Origin: Streptomyces hokutonensis
GTDB taxonomy: Bacteria > Actinomycetota > Actinomycetes > Streptomycetales > Streptomycetaceae
NCBI RefSeq assembly: GCF_000376565.1
Contig: NZ_BARG01000022.1
Span: forward strand, 1 to 64,000
Reading direction: 5' to 3'
Length of the DNA: 64,000 bases
Below the pieces are notes generated by a model. That model searched no databases. It was given only the letters and a program-made list of their open reading frames with translations, and was not told the origin of the DNA. The translations under genes were made by a program, and so were the position numbers. Positions 52,601-60,633 of this stretch are shown in pieces; position 1 is the first letter of the stretch; each line of letters starts with the position of its first letter.

Positions 52601-52801
52601 GGCCTGGACGTGGCCGACCGGATCGCACTGCGCTGGACGTCGACCGACCCGGAAGTCATCTCCGCGCTGGCCGAGCACGCGGCCCTGATCGCCGACGAGG
52701 TCCTGGCGACGGACTTCGCCCAGGGCGAGGCGGACGACACGTATGGCGTGCCGTTCACCGATGAGGGTCTGTCGCTGGTGTTCCGCCTGCGTAAGGCGTA
52801 A
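49664..52801 (+). CDS. ileS: isoleucyl-tRNA synthetase with altered class I signature
   Basis: 1045 residues. Class I synthetase with CP1 editing domain, KMSKH loop (598-602), zinc-binding cysteines near CWRC (~397) and CPQC, and a long C-terminal domain. The class I HIGH signature appears as GAHH (59-62) in PPTANGMPGAHHIEA. This is the G-x-H-H order, with Gly and first His exchanged compared with HxGH. Overall it is the eukaryote-like, IleRS2 type linked to mupirocin resistance in the family. No second ileS is visible in this window. Expression is controlled by the upstream T-box. Confidence 0.97.
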   Translation: MTTPTYRQVPAQVDLPALEHAVLDFWREQKIFAKTLDQSEGRPEWVFYEGPPTANGMPGAHHIEARVFKDVFPRFRTMRGYHVGRKAGWDCHGLPVELAVEKELGFTGKQDIEAYGIAEFNDKCRASVTRHTDAFTELTNRMGYWVDLDDAYRTMDPEYIESVWWSLKEIFNKGLLVQDYRVAPWCPRDETGLSDHELAQGYETVVDPSVYVRFPLTSGPLAGRAALLVWTTTPWTLVSNTAVAAHPEVTYVVATNGEEQLVVAEPLLAKALGEGWETTGETFTGAEMERWTYQRPFELVEFPEPAHYVVKAEYVTTEDGTGLVHQSPAFGEEDLKVCRAYGLPVVNPVRPNGTFAEDVPLVGGVFFKKADEKLTEDLKDRGLLFKHVPYEHSYPHCWRCHTALLYYAQPSWYIRTTAVKDRLLEENENTNWFPDTVKHGRYGDWLNNNIDWALSRSRYWGTPLPIWRCADDHLTVVGSRAELTELTGTDQSNLDPHRPFIDAVTFACPQCGETATRVPEVIDAWYDSGSMPFAQWGYPYKNKEMFESRYPAQFISEAIDQTRGWFYTLMAIGTLVFDKSSYENVVCLGHILAEDGRKMSKHLGNILQPIPLMDQHGADAVRWFMAAGGSPWAARRVGHGTIQEVVRKTLLTYWNTVAFQALYARTSDWAPSAADPAPADRPVLDRWLLSELHALTDQVTQALEAYDTQRAGKLLSAFVDDLSNWYVRRSRRRFWQGDKAALRTLHEVVETVTRLMAPLTPFITERVWQDLVVPVTPGAPESVHLSSWPEADLSVIDPELSKQMVLVRRLVELGRATRAESGVKTRQPLSRALIAATGFAALDRELHAQITEELNVEGLASLSEVGGSLVDTTAKANFRALGKRFGKRVQDVAKAVANADAAALSLALREGTATVEVDGETITLAPDEVIITETPREGWSVASDSGATVALDLEITEELRQAGLARDAIRLIQEARKNSGLDVADRIALRWTSTDPEVISALAEHAALIADEVLATDFAQGEADDTYGVPFTDEGLSLVFRLRKA

Positions 52802-52812
52802 GCACGCCCGGC

Positions 52813-52848
52813 CGAAGGCCCGGTTCCTCCAGGGGAGCCGGGCCTTCG
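52813..52848. terminator. terminator after ileS
   Basis: Stem CGAAGGCCCGG (52813-52823) with CCGGGCCTTCG (52838-52848), extended by the imperfect TTCCTCC/GGGGAG pairing. It lies between ileS and a convergent gene starting its stop at 52854, so it likely serves both. Confidence 0.8.
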
Positions 52849-52853
52849 CATGC

Positions 52854-53282
52854 CTACGAAGACCCCTGCTCCAGCACCGCAAGCAGGTCGGCGGGCACGC
52901 CCACCACTTGGAGGGTGGAGTCCGACCCACCCGCGGGAAACACGCTCACACTGAAGCCTCTGGCGGTGAGGATGAGCGCCATCGCCTGCGTCATCGCGGT
53001 GAGAACCAGGTGCGCGTACGACCGCGTGTATACGTCCTCCGCCGTGCCGAACGCGGCCTCGTCTGCTGCCTGGCGGAGCGCGGGCGCGACATTCCAGCCG
53101 ACCCACACGGTCCACTCATCGTCCTTGTCCGAAGGACGGACATAGACCATGACGCCCGGCTCGGCATCCGCCCCCGCGGGCTGCAACGGCAGACCGGCGC
53201 CCGCCAGGCAGTTGTGGATATACGCCACCACTCGCGCCTGCGTCTCCGCGGCGGCCCGCTTCTCTCGGCGCTTGCTGAACAT
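52854..53282 (-). CDS. conserved hypothetical cytosolic protein
   Basis: 142 residues from ATG 53282. A basic N terminus (MFSKRREKRAAAETQARVV) is followed by an alpha/beta sequence with VMVYVRPSDKDDEWTVWVGW and a C-terminal helical half ending in LLAVLEQGSS. There are no membrane segments, cysteines or recognisable catalytic motifs. I do not recognise the family. It stands alone between two terminators, ileS on one side and divIVA on the other. Confidence 0.6.
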   Translation of the reverse strand: MFSKRREKRAAAETQARVVAYIHNCLAGAGLPLQPAGADAEPGVMVYVRPSDKDDEWTVWVGWNVAPALRQAADEAAFGTAEDVYTRSYAHLVLTAMTQAMALILTARGFSVSVFPAGGSDSTLQVVGVPADLLAVLEQGSS

Positions 53283-53323
53283 GCACCGCACGCTAACGCC
53301 GTGCTCCCCGCGACACACGCAAA

Positions 53324-53361
53324 AGGGCGGGGCCCCGGATCGAAATCCGGGGCCCCGCCCT
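53324..53361 (-). terminator. terminator after divIVA
   Basis: Perfect 17-bp stem AGGGCGGGGCCCCGGAT (53324-53340) with its complement (53345-53361) and a CGAA loop, about 37 bases beyond the divIVA stop. It closes the division cluster in this direction. Confidence 0.88.
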
Positions 53362-53397
53362 GAACGCTGCCGACGCCGAAGGCGTACTAAAGGCCGG

Positions 53398-54633
53398 TCA
53401 GTTGTCGTCCTCGTCGATCAGGAAGCCGCGCATCGGCGAGGGAGCCTGGCCCATCGGGGACGGGCCCTGCGGGCGGACCGGAGCCATCGGCTGGGTCATC
53501 GCCGGGGACATCTGCTGCTGGCCGCCGTAGGACGGTCCGGCCGGGGCCGGTCCTCCCATGCCGCCCATGCCCTGCGGGCCGCCGTACGACGGGGCGCTCG
53601 CGCCGGCCGGGGCCATCGAGGGCGCCGGGGACGGCGGAAGCGACGCGGCGGCCGGAGCGCGCGGCGGAGCGAGCGAGTCGTCGGCCTGGGTCTCCAACTG
53701 GCGCAGCTGCGACTCCAGGTAGGACTTCAGACGCGTGCGGTACTCGCGCTCGAAGCCGCGCAGGTCCTCGACCTTGCGCTCCAGCGTGGCGCGGGCGGAC
53801 TCCAGGGAGCCCATCGCGACGCGGTGCTTCTCCTGCGCGTCCCGCTCCAGGGCGTCGGCCTTGGCACGGGCGTCGCGCTCGAGACCCTCGGCGCGCGAAC
53901 GGGCCTCGCCGACGATCTTGTTGGCCTCGGAACGGGCCTCGGCGATCGCCTGGTCGGCGGTCTGCTGGGCCAGCGAGAGGACACGGGCGGCGCTGTCGCC
54001 ACCGGGGCCCTGCTGCGGCATGCCGCCGCCCATGGGACCGCCCATGCCCATCTGCTGCTGCATGGGGGGCTGGCCCATCTGACCCTGCATCGGGCCCTGG
54101 CCCATCTGCTGCATCTGGCCCTGCATGGGCCCCTGGCCCATCTGGCCCTGCATCGGACCCTGGCCCATGGGGCCCTGTCCCATCGGACCCTGGCCCTGCG
54201 GGCCACCCTGGCCGCCGGGGCCGGGCGGCAGCTGCGGGGCGCCGCTCGGCAGCTGGGGCGGGCCGCCCATGGGGCCGCCCATCTGCTGCTGCGGCGGGCC
54301 CGATATGCCGGCGGGCACCGGGGCGCCCGGACCGCGCATGCCCTGCTGCGGCATGCCTTGCGGGGGCATGCCCTGCTGGGGCATCCCCTGTTGCTGCATG
54401 CCGCCCTGCTGCTGGTCCTGGTCCGGGGGCTTGCGCATGTTCTGCTGGTTCTGGGCAGCGGCACGCGTGGCCGCGGCCAGTTTGGCGCGCAGGTCCTCGT
54501 TCTCGCGGAGCAAGCGCGTCAGTTCGGCTTCGACCTCGTCGAGGAAGGCATCAACCTCGTCCTCGTCATAGCCTTCTCGGAGGCGGACGGTCGTGAACTG
54601 CTTGTTCCGCACGTCCTCGGGGGTCAACGGCAT
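53398..54633 (-). CDS. divIVA: polar growth coiled-coil protein DivIVA
   Basis: 411 residues. Membrane-curvature-sensing coiled-coil protein that marks hyphal tips and directs apical growth. The N-terminal domain is [20 protein letters not shown] with the lipid-contacting aromatic turn and [19 protein letters not shown] Gln/Met/Pro/Gly-rich linker (about 65-215, [12 protein letters not shown] repeats) separates it from a long second coiled coil (about 220-320). A Pro/Ala-rich tail ends in [10 protein letters not shown]. The long PQG linker is characteristic of Streptomyces DivIVA. Confidence 0.95.
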   Translation of the reverse strand: MPLTPEDVRNKQFTTVRLREGYDEDEVDAFLDEVEAELTRLLRENEDLRAKLAAATRAAAQNQQNMRKPPDQDQQQGGMQQQGMPQQGMPPQGMPQQGMRGPGAPVPAGISGPPQQQMGGPMGGPPQLPSGAPQLPPGPGGQGGPQGQGPMGQGPMGQGPMQGQMGQGPMQGQMQQMGQGPMQGQMGQPPMQQQMGMGGPMGGGMPQQGPGGDSAARVLSLAQQTADQAIAEARSEANKIVGEARSRAEGLERDARAKADALERDAQEKHRVAMGSLESARATLERKVEDLRGFEREYRTRLKSYLESQLRQLETQADDSLAPPRAPAAASLPPSPAPSMAPAGASAPSYGGPQGMGGMGGPAPAGPSYGGQQQMSPAMTQPMAPVRPQGPSPMGQAPSPMRGFLIDEDDN

Positions 54634-54685
54634 CTCTTCACCTCAACGTAGTCATCGGCAGTCGGCAAGACCGTATCGTCCACTG

Positions 54686-54976
54686 TCACCCCGCGAGATT
54701 GCCCACGATAGAGATCAAGATGTAGACGATGATCATCAGGACGAAGAAGGACAGGTCGAGCGCCACGCCCCCGAGACGCAACGGCGGAATGAACCGCCGT
54801 AGAAGCTTCAACGGTGGATCGGTGACAGTGTAGGCGGCCTCCAGAACGACCACCATCGCCTTGCCGGGTTGCCATGAGCGGGCGAACTGGAAGACGTAGT
54901 CCATGACCAACCGGAAGATGAGCACGATAAGGAACACCATCAGCGCGATGTAGATCACCTGCGCGAACACGCTCAT
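54686..54976 (-). CDS. YggT-family membrane protein
   Basis: 96 residues with two membrane helices (about 6-26 and 70-92) and the family core TDPPLKLLRRFIPPLRLGGVALDLSF between them. YggT proteins occur next to sepF and divIVA in Gram-positive division clusters; they are thought to affect osmotic stress or division, without a settled function. Located 52 bases from divIVA and 50 from sepF in the same direction, so cotranscription is likely. Confidence 0.92.
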   Translation of the reverse strand: MSVFAQVIYIALMVFLIVLIFRLVMDYVFQFARSWQPGKAMVVVLEAAYTVTDPPLKLLRRFIPPLRLGGVALDLSFFVLMIIVYILISIVGNLAG

Positions 54977-55026
54977 GGTCTGTCTTTCCCTCTCCCCTGT
55001 TCCGTGCTTCCTAGCGGCTGTCTGTC

Positions 55027-55668
55027 TCAGCTCTGATTGAAGAACCCGCCCTCTGCGATGCGGGCCTTGTCCTCCGCCGTGACATCGACGTTAGCAGGCG
55101 ACAACAGGAACACCTTCTGCGTCACCCGCTCGATGCTGCCGTGAAGACCAAACACCAAACCGGCCGCAAAGTCGACAAGTCGCTTGGCGTCTGTGTCATC
55201 CATCTCAGTCAGATTCATGATCACCGGGGTGCCTTCACGGAAGTGTTCCCCGATGGTACGGGCCTCGTTGTAGGTCCGGGGGTGAAGTGTGGTGATCCGG
55301 TAAGGCTCTCGTTCCGACACGACCTTGGGCATGATCACCGGTGCGTTCTTCTCCAGGGACTGGCGTTCTTGTGTGATGGATGCCACGGGCGCGATGCGCG
55401 CCGGACGCCCTGATTCCGCACCCAGTGAAGCGGAATGGGACACCGGGTCACGAGGGGCCGGAGGCTGCACCACTCGTACCGGTTCGTCCCTTTGGGACTG
55501 ATGTGAACTGTGCGCCTGGTGCGACGGCTCGTGCCGCCGCCGGTCCCGCTCGGGCTCCGGGTCCAGTTCGGGTTCGAAGTCGTCATCGGGGTCGAAACCC
55601 CGGCCGTCGTACCCATCGTCCTCCACGAGGCCGAGGTAGACCGCCATCTTGCGCATCGCGCCGGCCAT
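55027..55668 (-). CDS. sepF: cell division protein SepF
   Basis: 213 residues from ATG 55668, nine bases after GGAGG. The N-terminal amphipathic membrane anchor ([17 protein letters not shown]) is followed by a disordered acidic/Arg/His-rich linker to about residue 115. The compact C-terminal SepF fold then includes [39 protein letters not shown] and [10 protein letters not shown]. SepF dimers tether FtsZ filaments to the membrane. An in-frame ATG 32 codons upstream has no SD support. Confidence 0.94.
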   Translation of the reverse strand: MAGAMRKMAVYLGLVEDDGYDGRGFDPDDDFEPELDPEPERDRRRHEPSHQAHSSHQSQRDEPVRVVQPPAPRDPVSHSASLGAESGRPARIAPVASITQERQSLEKNAPVIMPKVVSEREPYRITTLHPRTYNEARTIGEHFREGTPVIMNLTEMDDTDAKRLVDFAAGLVFGLHGSIERVTQKVFLLSPANVDVTAEDKARIAEGGFFNQS

Positions 55669-55796
55669 TCTCTGAGTCCTCCGCTCTGTGGTGGATCGGC
55701 TGACGACTGCCAAGTGCCCGCGATCCACGAGGTCGTTGTGCCCGCCTTCGGCGGCAATGACCATATTTTCTGCTGTGGTCCGACTTCCTGGCGACG

Positions 55797-56516
55797 TTAC
55801 CCGAGCCTGGGGCGGACGCCGAGTACCGCAGTGCCGACGCGTACATGTGTCGCTCCGGCTGCCACGGCCTGTTCGAGGTCCGCACTCATCCCTGCCGACA
55901 CCATGTTCGCAGCCGGATGGGCTCGGCGCAGGTCAGTCGACAAATCCATCAACCGCCCGAACGCCTCCTGTTGGCGTCCCGCGTACTCCCCGGTGAGCGG
56001 GGCGACAGTCATCAGACCGTCGAGCCGCAGCCCCGGGGAGGCGGCCACCAGGTCGGCCAACTCCCCTACGCCGCCCGGCCCCACGCCACCGCGCTCGCCC
56101 CGCCCGCTCACTCCCGCGTCGAGCGCGACCTGGATGAGACAGCCCAGTTCGCGCCCGGACCGCTCGGCCTCCTTCGACAGCGCGGTCACGAGCCTGGCCC
56201 GGTCGACCGACTGCACGACATCGGCGTAACCGACCACGGATCGCACCTTGTTGGTCTGCAACTGGCCGACGAAGTGCCAACTCAGCGCCAGATCCGCGCA
56301 TTCGGCCGCCTTGGGGGCAGCGTCCTGGTCCCGGTTCTCGGCGACATGACGCACACCGAGTCCGGCCAACGTCCGTACGTCGCTCGCCGGATAGGTCTTG
56401 GTGACCACGATCAGGGTCACCTCGTCGCGCTTCCGCCCGGCCGCGGCACAGGCGGCGGCGATGCGCTCCTCGACTCTCGCCAGATTCACGGCGATTTCTT
56501 GCTTACGGTCCGTCAT
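55797..56516 (-). CDS. yggS: YggS-family PLP homeostasis protein
   Basis: 239 residues, single TIM-barrel domain related to alanine racemase. The PLP-lysine motif is [13 protein letters not shown]. The usual GENR-Q-E motif appears as [11 protein letters not shown]. Further blocks: [29 protein letters not shown] and [22 protein letters not shown]. The family controls free PLP and its carrier function; no enzymatic activity is established. The conserved position in the ftsZ-sepF interval supports the call. Confidence 0.93.
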   Translation of the reverse strand: MTDRKQEIAVNLARVEERIAAACAAAGRKRDEVTLIVVTKTYPASDVRTLAGLGVRHVAENRDQDAAPKAAECADLALSWHFVGQLQTNKVRSVVGYADVVQSVDRARLVTALSKEAERSGRELGCLIQVALDAGVSGRGERGGVGPGGVGELADLVAASPGLRLDGLMTVAPLTGEYAGRQQEAFGRLMDLSTDLRRAHPAANMVSAGMSADLEQAVAAGATHVRVGTAVLGVRPRLG

Positions 56517-56522
56517 GCCCGA

Positions 56523-57251
56523 TCAGTCCAGCCACACATAGCTCGCGAGCCGCCCGGTCGTGCGGTCGCGGCGGTACGAGAAGTGGTCGCCCGATTCACG
56601 GGTGCACACCGGAGACTGCTCCCGGTCGCGCACCCCGAGCCGGTCGAGCTGCGCGTGCGCCCCGGCGGTCACGTCGACCGCGGGAGTGCCCCAGCTCGTC
56701 TCGGCGTACGCCGCGGGTTCCACGGCGGCGACATCGGCGCGCATGTCCGCGGGCACTTCGTAGCACCGGCCGCAGACGGCGGGTCCGGTGCGGGCGAGGA
56801 TCCGGGCGGGATCGGCGCCGAGTTCCGTCATGGCCCGTACGACGGCGGGTACGACCCCTGCCACCATGCCCGGGCGTCCGGCGTGGGCCGCGCCCGCGAT
56901 CCCGGCGACCGGGTCGGCGAGCAGGACCGGCGTGCAGTCGGCGGTCAGGACCGCGAGGGCGAGGCCGCGCCGGGCGGTGACGAGCGCGTCCACGGAGGGG
57001 ATGTCGGCGGCACCCCAGGGCCCGTCGACGACCGCCACGTCCGCGCCGTGCACCTGGTTCATCCAGACCACCAGCTCCGGGTCCAACCCCAGTGACTTGG
57101 CGGCCAGTTCGCGATTGGTACGTACCGTGTCGGGGTCGTCGCCGACCGCGCCGCCGAGGTTGAGCTCCTCGTACGGAACGGCGCTCACCCCGCCCCACCT
57201 GTCGGTGAAGGCGAAGTGCGCGCCGCTCACGGTGTCGAACTGTCCTATCAC
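56523..57251 (-). CDS. pgeF: PgeF/YfiH laccase-domain protein
   Basis: 242 residues. Its GTG start overlaps the ftsZ stop. Multicopper-like fold family that in E. coli edits peptidoglycan precursors (purine nucleosidase and D-Ser editing activities have been described). The signature residues are in [21 protein letters not shown] and AAHAGRPGM, with His-Cys-His metal ligands, and C-terminal [14 protein letters not shown]. Between ftsZ and yggS, a typical actinobacterial position. Confidence 0.9.
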   Translation of the reverse strand: MIGQFDTVSGAHFAFTDRWGGVSAVPYEELNLGGAVGDDPDTVRTNRELAAKSLGLDPELVVWMNQVHGADVAVVDGPWGAADIPSVDALVTARRGLALAVLTADCTPVLLADPVAGIAGAAHAGRPGMVAGVVPAVVRAMTELGADPARILARTGPAVCGRCYEVPADMRADVAAVEPAAYAETSWGTPAVDVTAGAHAQLDRLGVRDREQSPVCTRESGDHFSYRRDRTTGRLASYVWLD

Positions 57252-58438
57252 TTCAGGAAGTCCGGTACGTCCAGCTCCTCGGCGGCACTGTCCGAGTAGG
57301 TCCGCGACGGCGGGACCGGCGGGGCGACCGGGAGGTCGGCGACCGGCTCCTGGGCGGGCTCCGGCTCCTCCTTCGGCTTGACGCTGCCGAGCGAGCCGAA
57401 GGACGGACGGCTCTCGTTCTGCCGTACCGGAGTCGGCTCGTCGCGGCGGGCCGAGGACGAACCCATCGTGGACTCGCGGCGGGTCGGCGGCTGGCCGCCG
57501 TCGAAGCCGGCCGCGATCACGGTGACCCGGACCTCGTCGCCGAGGGCGTCGTCGATGACCGCGCCGAAGATGATGTTGGCCTCGGGGTGGGCGGCCTCGC
57601 TGACCAGTTGGGCCGCTTCGTTGATCTCGAACAGGCCGAGGTCGGAGCCGCCGGAGATGGAGAGCAGGACGCCGCGGGCGCCGTCGATGGAGGCCTCGAG
57701 GAGCGGCGAGGAGATCGCCATCTCGGCCGCCGCCACCGCGCGGTCGTCGCCGCGGGCCGAGCCGATGCCCATAAGGGCCGAACCGGCCTCGGACATCACG
57801 GACTTGACGTCGGCGAAGTCGAGGTTGATCAGGCCGGGCGTGGTGATCAGGTCGGTGATGCCCTGGACGCCGGAGAGCAGGACCTGGTCCGCCGACTTGA
57901 AGGCGTCGAGGACCGAGACCTGGCGGTCCGAGATGGACAGCAGCCGGTCGTTCGGGATGACGATGAGGGTGTCGACCTCTTCACGGAGTTCGGCGATGCC
58001 GTCCTCCGCCTGGTTGGCCCGGCGCCGTCCTTCGAAGGTGAAGGGGCGGGTGACCACGCCGATGGTGAGGGCGCCGAGGGAGCGGGCGATGTTGGCCACG
58101 ACGGGGGCGCCGCCGGTGCCGGTGCCGCCGCCCTCGCCGGCCGTCACGAAGACCATGTCGGCCCCCTTGAGGACCTCCTCGATCTCCTCGCGGTGATCCT
58201 CGGCGGCCTTGCGGCCGACGGCCGGGTTGGCGCCGGCGCCGAGTCCGCGGGTGAGTTCGCGGCCGACGTCGAGTTTGACGTCGGCGTCGCTCATCAACAG
58301 CGCCTGCGCGTCGGTGTTGATGGCGATGAACTCGACGCCCTTGAGACCGACCTCGATCATCCGGTTGATGGCATTGACACCACCGCCGCCGACACCGATG
58401 ACTTTGATGACTGCGAGGTAGTTCTGCGGTGCTGCCAC
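57248..58438 (-). CDS. ftsZ: tubulin-like cell division protein FtsZ
   Basis: 396 residues, GTG start with GAGAGG about 8 bases upstream. GTPase that forms the Z ring and, in Streptomyces, the sporulation ladders. GTP signature GGGTGTG is at 103-109 and the synergy (T7) loop NLDFAD at 205-210. The conserved C-terminal peptide ends in LDVPDFLK for binding SepF/FtsW-type partners, after a Pro/Glu-rich linker. The upstream 277 bases carry tandem promoter-like sequences, and pgeF is coupled by GTGA overlap. Confidence 0.98.
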   Translation of the reverse strand: MAAPQNYLAVIKVIGVGGGGVNAINRMIEVGLKGVEFIAINTDAQALLMSDADVKLDVGRELTRGLGAGANPAVGRKAAEDHREEIEEVLKGADMVFVTAGEGGGTGTGGAPVVANIARSLGALTIGVVTRPFTFEGRRRANQAEDGIAELREEVDTLIVIPNDRLLSISDRQVSVLDAFKSADQVLLSGVQGITDLITTPGLINLDFADVKSVMSEAGSALMGIGSARGDDRAVAAAEMAISSPLLEASIDGARGVLLSISGGSDLGLFEINEAAQLVSEAAHPEANIIFGAVIDDALGDEVRVTVIAAGFDGGQPPTRRESTMGSSSARRDEPTPVRQNESRPSFGSLGSVKPKEEPEPAQEPVADLPVAPPVPPSRTYSDSAAEELDVPDFLK

Positions 58439-58534
58439 GTCGAAGGCCTCTCGCCTCGAGTTACGTGTCGTCGATCGCGGTGTTCCACGATCCGACGACG
58501 GATGCCGAATGGGACGGTCCGTAGCGCCGACCCG

Positions 58535-58559
58535 AACCCTAACGTTGAAGTTTAGGGTT
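58535..58559 (-). promoter_or_regulatory. inverted repeat in the ftsZ leader
   Basis: AACCCTAA (58535-58542) and TTAGGGTT (58552-58559), perfect 8-bp arms with a 9-base spacer, AT-rich compared with surroundings. It lies downstream of the predicted promoter start, so it could be an operator or an RNA hairpin controlling ftsZ expression. Confidence 0.45.
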
Positions 58560-58595
58560 ACCAGTGTGTCCGTTCCTTGAAGTCTTCTGAACAGG

Positions 58596-58625
58596 ACACT
58601 AAGTCGACAAGTGGCGCACGTTCAA
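58596..58625 (-). promoter_or_regulatory. ftsZ: predicted ftsZ promoter A
   Basis: On the minus strand, TTGAAC (58625-58620) and TAGTGT (58601-58596) are spaced by 18 bases, a good match to a housekeeping-type promoter, about 160 bases from the ftsZ start. S. coelicolor ftsZ has several promoters in this gap, one needed for sporulation; which of them this corresponds to cannot be read from sequence. Confidence 0.55.
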
Positions 58626-58656
58626 CGAACACGCCGAACCTCCCGTTTTTCTTTTC

Positions 58657-58687
58657 ACCCTATGTGATCAGCCGTAGCGCTGCCCAA
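58657..58687 (-). promoter_or_regulatory. ftsZ: predicted ftsZ promoter B
   Basis: Second pair on the minus strand: TTGGGC (58687-58682) and TAGGGT (58662-58657) with 19-base spacing. Weaker than the other pair, but placed in tandem with it inside the ftsQ-ftsZ gap. Confidence 0.4.
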
Positions 58688-58715
58688 CCAGGGTGCTGGC
58701 CTGCGCGAATGTGCG

Positions 58716-59510
58716 TCAACTCCCGGCTGACGCAGGGGCGGTGGGAACACTTACGTCGAAGTGCCGGGCTCCGGAAGCTGCTTTCATGAGAGCGGTGAGC
58801 GTACGCGCCTTCGCCGCGCCCTTGTCGCCGCTTCCCCAGGAGACGGTCCGGCCGCCGCTCAACTCCAGTGAGATGTCGTCGTAGGAACGGACCTTGACGA
58901 CCTGTGTGTCGCGCGCGACGGCGGCCGGAATGTCACCCGCTACGCGCACCGCCTCGCGGACGAGTCGGTCCTCGCCGAAACGGCGCAGGCCGACGGCGGA
59001 GGAAGCCGTGGGAGAGAGCGCCAATTCGAGGGTGGGGACGGACTTCGGCGGCGTGGAAACGGTGGCGAATCGGACGCCCTCGCCGTCCACTTCGACGAAG
59101 TTTCCGCCCTTTTTCACGACCAGGACCGGGCTGCGTTCGGTCACTTTCAGCCCGATTCCATGAGGCCAGGAACGGACTACCTCAACAGTGTCAATTCGGG
59201 GCAATTTCCTGCGGAGTCGGGCCTCGATCGCATCGGTGTCGACGGAAATGAGCGGTCCGCCGACCGGAACTCCGGCGGCTTCGCGCACCTGCTCCGGCGT
59301 CAGAACCTCGGTCCCGGAGACCGACACCTTCTCCACCCGCAGCCACTGGGAGCCGTAGAGCAGCCAGACCGTGGCGGCGCCCAACAGGACTGCGGCGAGG
59401 GCGAGTACGACAATCAGACGAAGGCGTCGCGGCCCCAGGCGCCGGACAAGGGGCGGGCCGGACGACTCCTGTTGGCGTTCACCGCGCTCGGCGGTCGTCG
59501 GTCCGGCCAC
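58716..59510 (-). CDS. ftsQ: divisome protein FtsQ
   Basis: 264 residues, GTG start. A short cytosolic N terminus, one membrane helix (about 30-52), a POTRA domain (VEKVSVSGTEVLTPEQVREAAGVPVG) and the FtsQ-type beta domain, ending with VSVPTAPASAGS. It scaffolds FtsB/FtsL at the septum. Its order murG-ftsQ-ftsZ without ddl or murC between is the streptomycete arrangement. Confidence 0.93.
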   Translation of the reverse strand: MAGPTTAERGERQQESSGPPLVRRLGPRRLRLIVVLALAAVLLGAATVWLLYGSQWLRVEKVSVSGTEVLTPEQVREAAGVPVGGPLISVDTDAIEARLRRKLPRIDTVEVVRSWPHGIGLKVTERSPVLVVKKGGNFVEVDGEGVRFATVSTPPKSVPTLELALSPTASSAVGLRRFGEDRLVREAVRVAGDIPAAVARDTQVVKVRSYDDISLELSGGRTVSWGSGDKGAAKARTLTALMKAASGARHFDVSVPTAPASAGS

Positions 59511-59535
59511 GATCCCCTGCCTCTCTCACATAGGG

Positions 59536-60627
59536 CTAGCGGTGCCGCGAGGCGATCGCCTCGTACACCATGCCGACGAGCAGGTCGTCGGCGTCCCGGC
59601 GGCCGAACTCGCTTGCCGCGCGCGACATCTCGTACAGCCGGTGCGGATCGGCGAGCACGGGCAGGACGTTGCCCTGGACCCACTCGGGCGTCAGTTCCGC
59701 GTCGTCGACCAGGAGTCCGCCGCCGGCTTTGACCACCGGCTGGGCGTTCAGCCGCTGTTCGCCGTTGCCGATGGGCAGCGGGACGTAGGCGGCCGGGAGT
59801 CCGACGGCGGAGAGTTCGGCGACGGTCATCGCGCCCGCGCGGCAGAGCATCATGTCGGCCGCGGCGTACGCGAGGTCCATCCGGTCCACGTACGGTACCG
59901 GGATGTAGGGGGGCATCCCCGGCATCTGGTGCACCTGCGGCAGTTCGTTCTTCGGGCCGACCGCGTGCAGGATCTGAATTCCGGCCTGTTGGAGGTAGGG
60001 CGCGACCCGCTCGACCACCTCGTTGAGGTGCCGGGCGCCCTGCGAGCCGCCGGAGACCAGCAGCGTCGGCAGGTTCGGGTCGAGGCCGAACGCGGCCCGG
60101 GCCTGGGGCCGTACGGCCGCGCGGTCCAGGAGGGCGATGGAGCGGCGCAGCGGGATGCCGATGTAACGGGCGCCCCGCAGCTTGCTGTCCGGGGTGGAGA
60201 CGGCGACCTGGGCCGCGTAGCGCGAGCCGATCTTGTTGGCCAACCCGGGCCTGGCGTTGGCCTCGTGGATCACGATCGGCACCCCGAGGCGCTTGGCGGC
60301 GAGGTAGCCGGGCAGCGCCACATAGCCGCCGAAGCCGACGACCGCGTCCGCCTTGGTGCGCTCCAGGATCTGCTCGGCGGCCTTGATCGTGCCGCGCAGC
60401 CGGCCCGGCACGGTGATCAGTTCCGGGGTGGGCTTGCGGGGCAGCGGTACGGCGGGGATCAGCGCGAGTTCGTAGCCCCGCTCGGGTACGAGGCGGGTCT
60501 CAAGGCCGCGTTCCGTGCCCAGCGCCGTGATCCCCACGGTGGGGTCCTGCCTGCGCAGGGCGTCCGCGAGGGCGAGCGCGGGCTCGATGTGGCCGGCGGT
60601 CCCCCCACCGGCGAGTACGACATGCAC
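59536..60627 (-). CDS. murG: MurG lipid II synthase (GlcNAc transferase)
   Basis: 363 residues, GTG start. GT-B glycosyltransferase that adds GlcNAc to lipid I at the inner membrane. Motifs: LAGGGTAGHIEPALALA at the N terminus, GFGGYVALP, VIHEANARPGLANK, VSGGSQGARHLNEVV and the UDP-GlcNAc site RAGAMTVAELSAVGLPA with the following PLP. It is separated from ftsW by 6 bases. Confidence 0.96.
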   Translation of the reverse strand: MHVVLAGGGTAGHIEPALALADALRRQDPTVGITALGTERGLETRLVPERGYELALIPAVPLPRKPTPELITVPGRLRGTIKAAEQILERTKADAVVGFGGYVALPGYLAAKRLGVPIVIHEANARPGLANKIGSRYAAQVAVSTPDSKLRGARYIGIPLRRSIALLDRAAVRPQARAAFGLDPNLPTLLVSGGSQGARHLNEVVERVAPYLQQAGIQILHAVGPKNELPQVHQMPGMPPYIPVPYVDRMDLAYAAADMMLCRAGAMTVAELSAVGLPAAYVPLPIGNGEQRLNAQPVVKAGGGLLVDDAELTPEWVQGNVLPVLADPHRLYEMSRAASEFGRRDADDLLVGMVYEAIASRHR

Positions 60628-60633
60628 CGAAAT

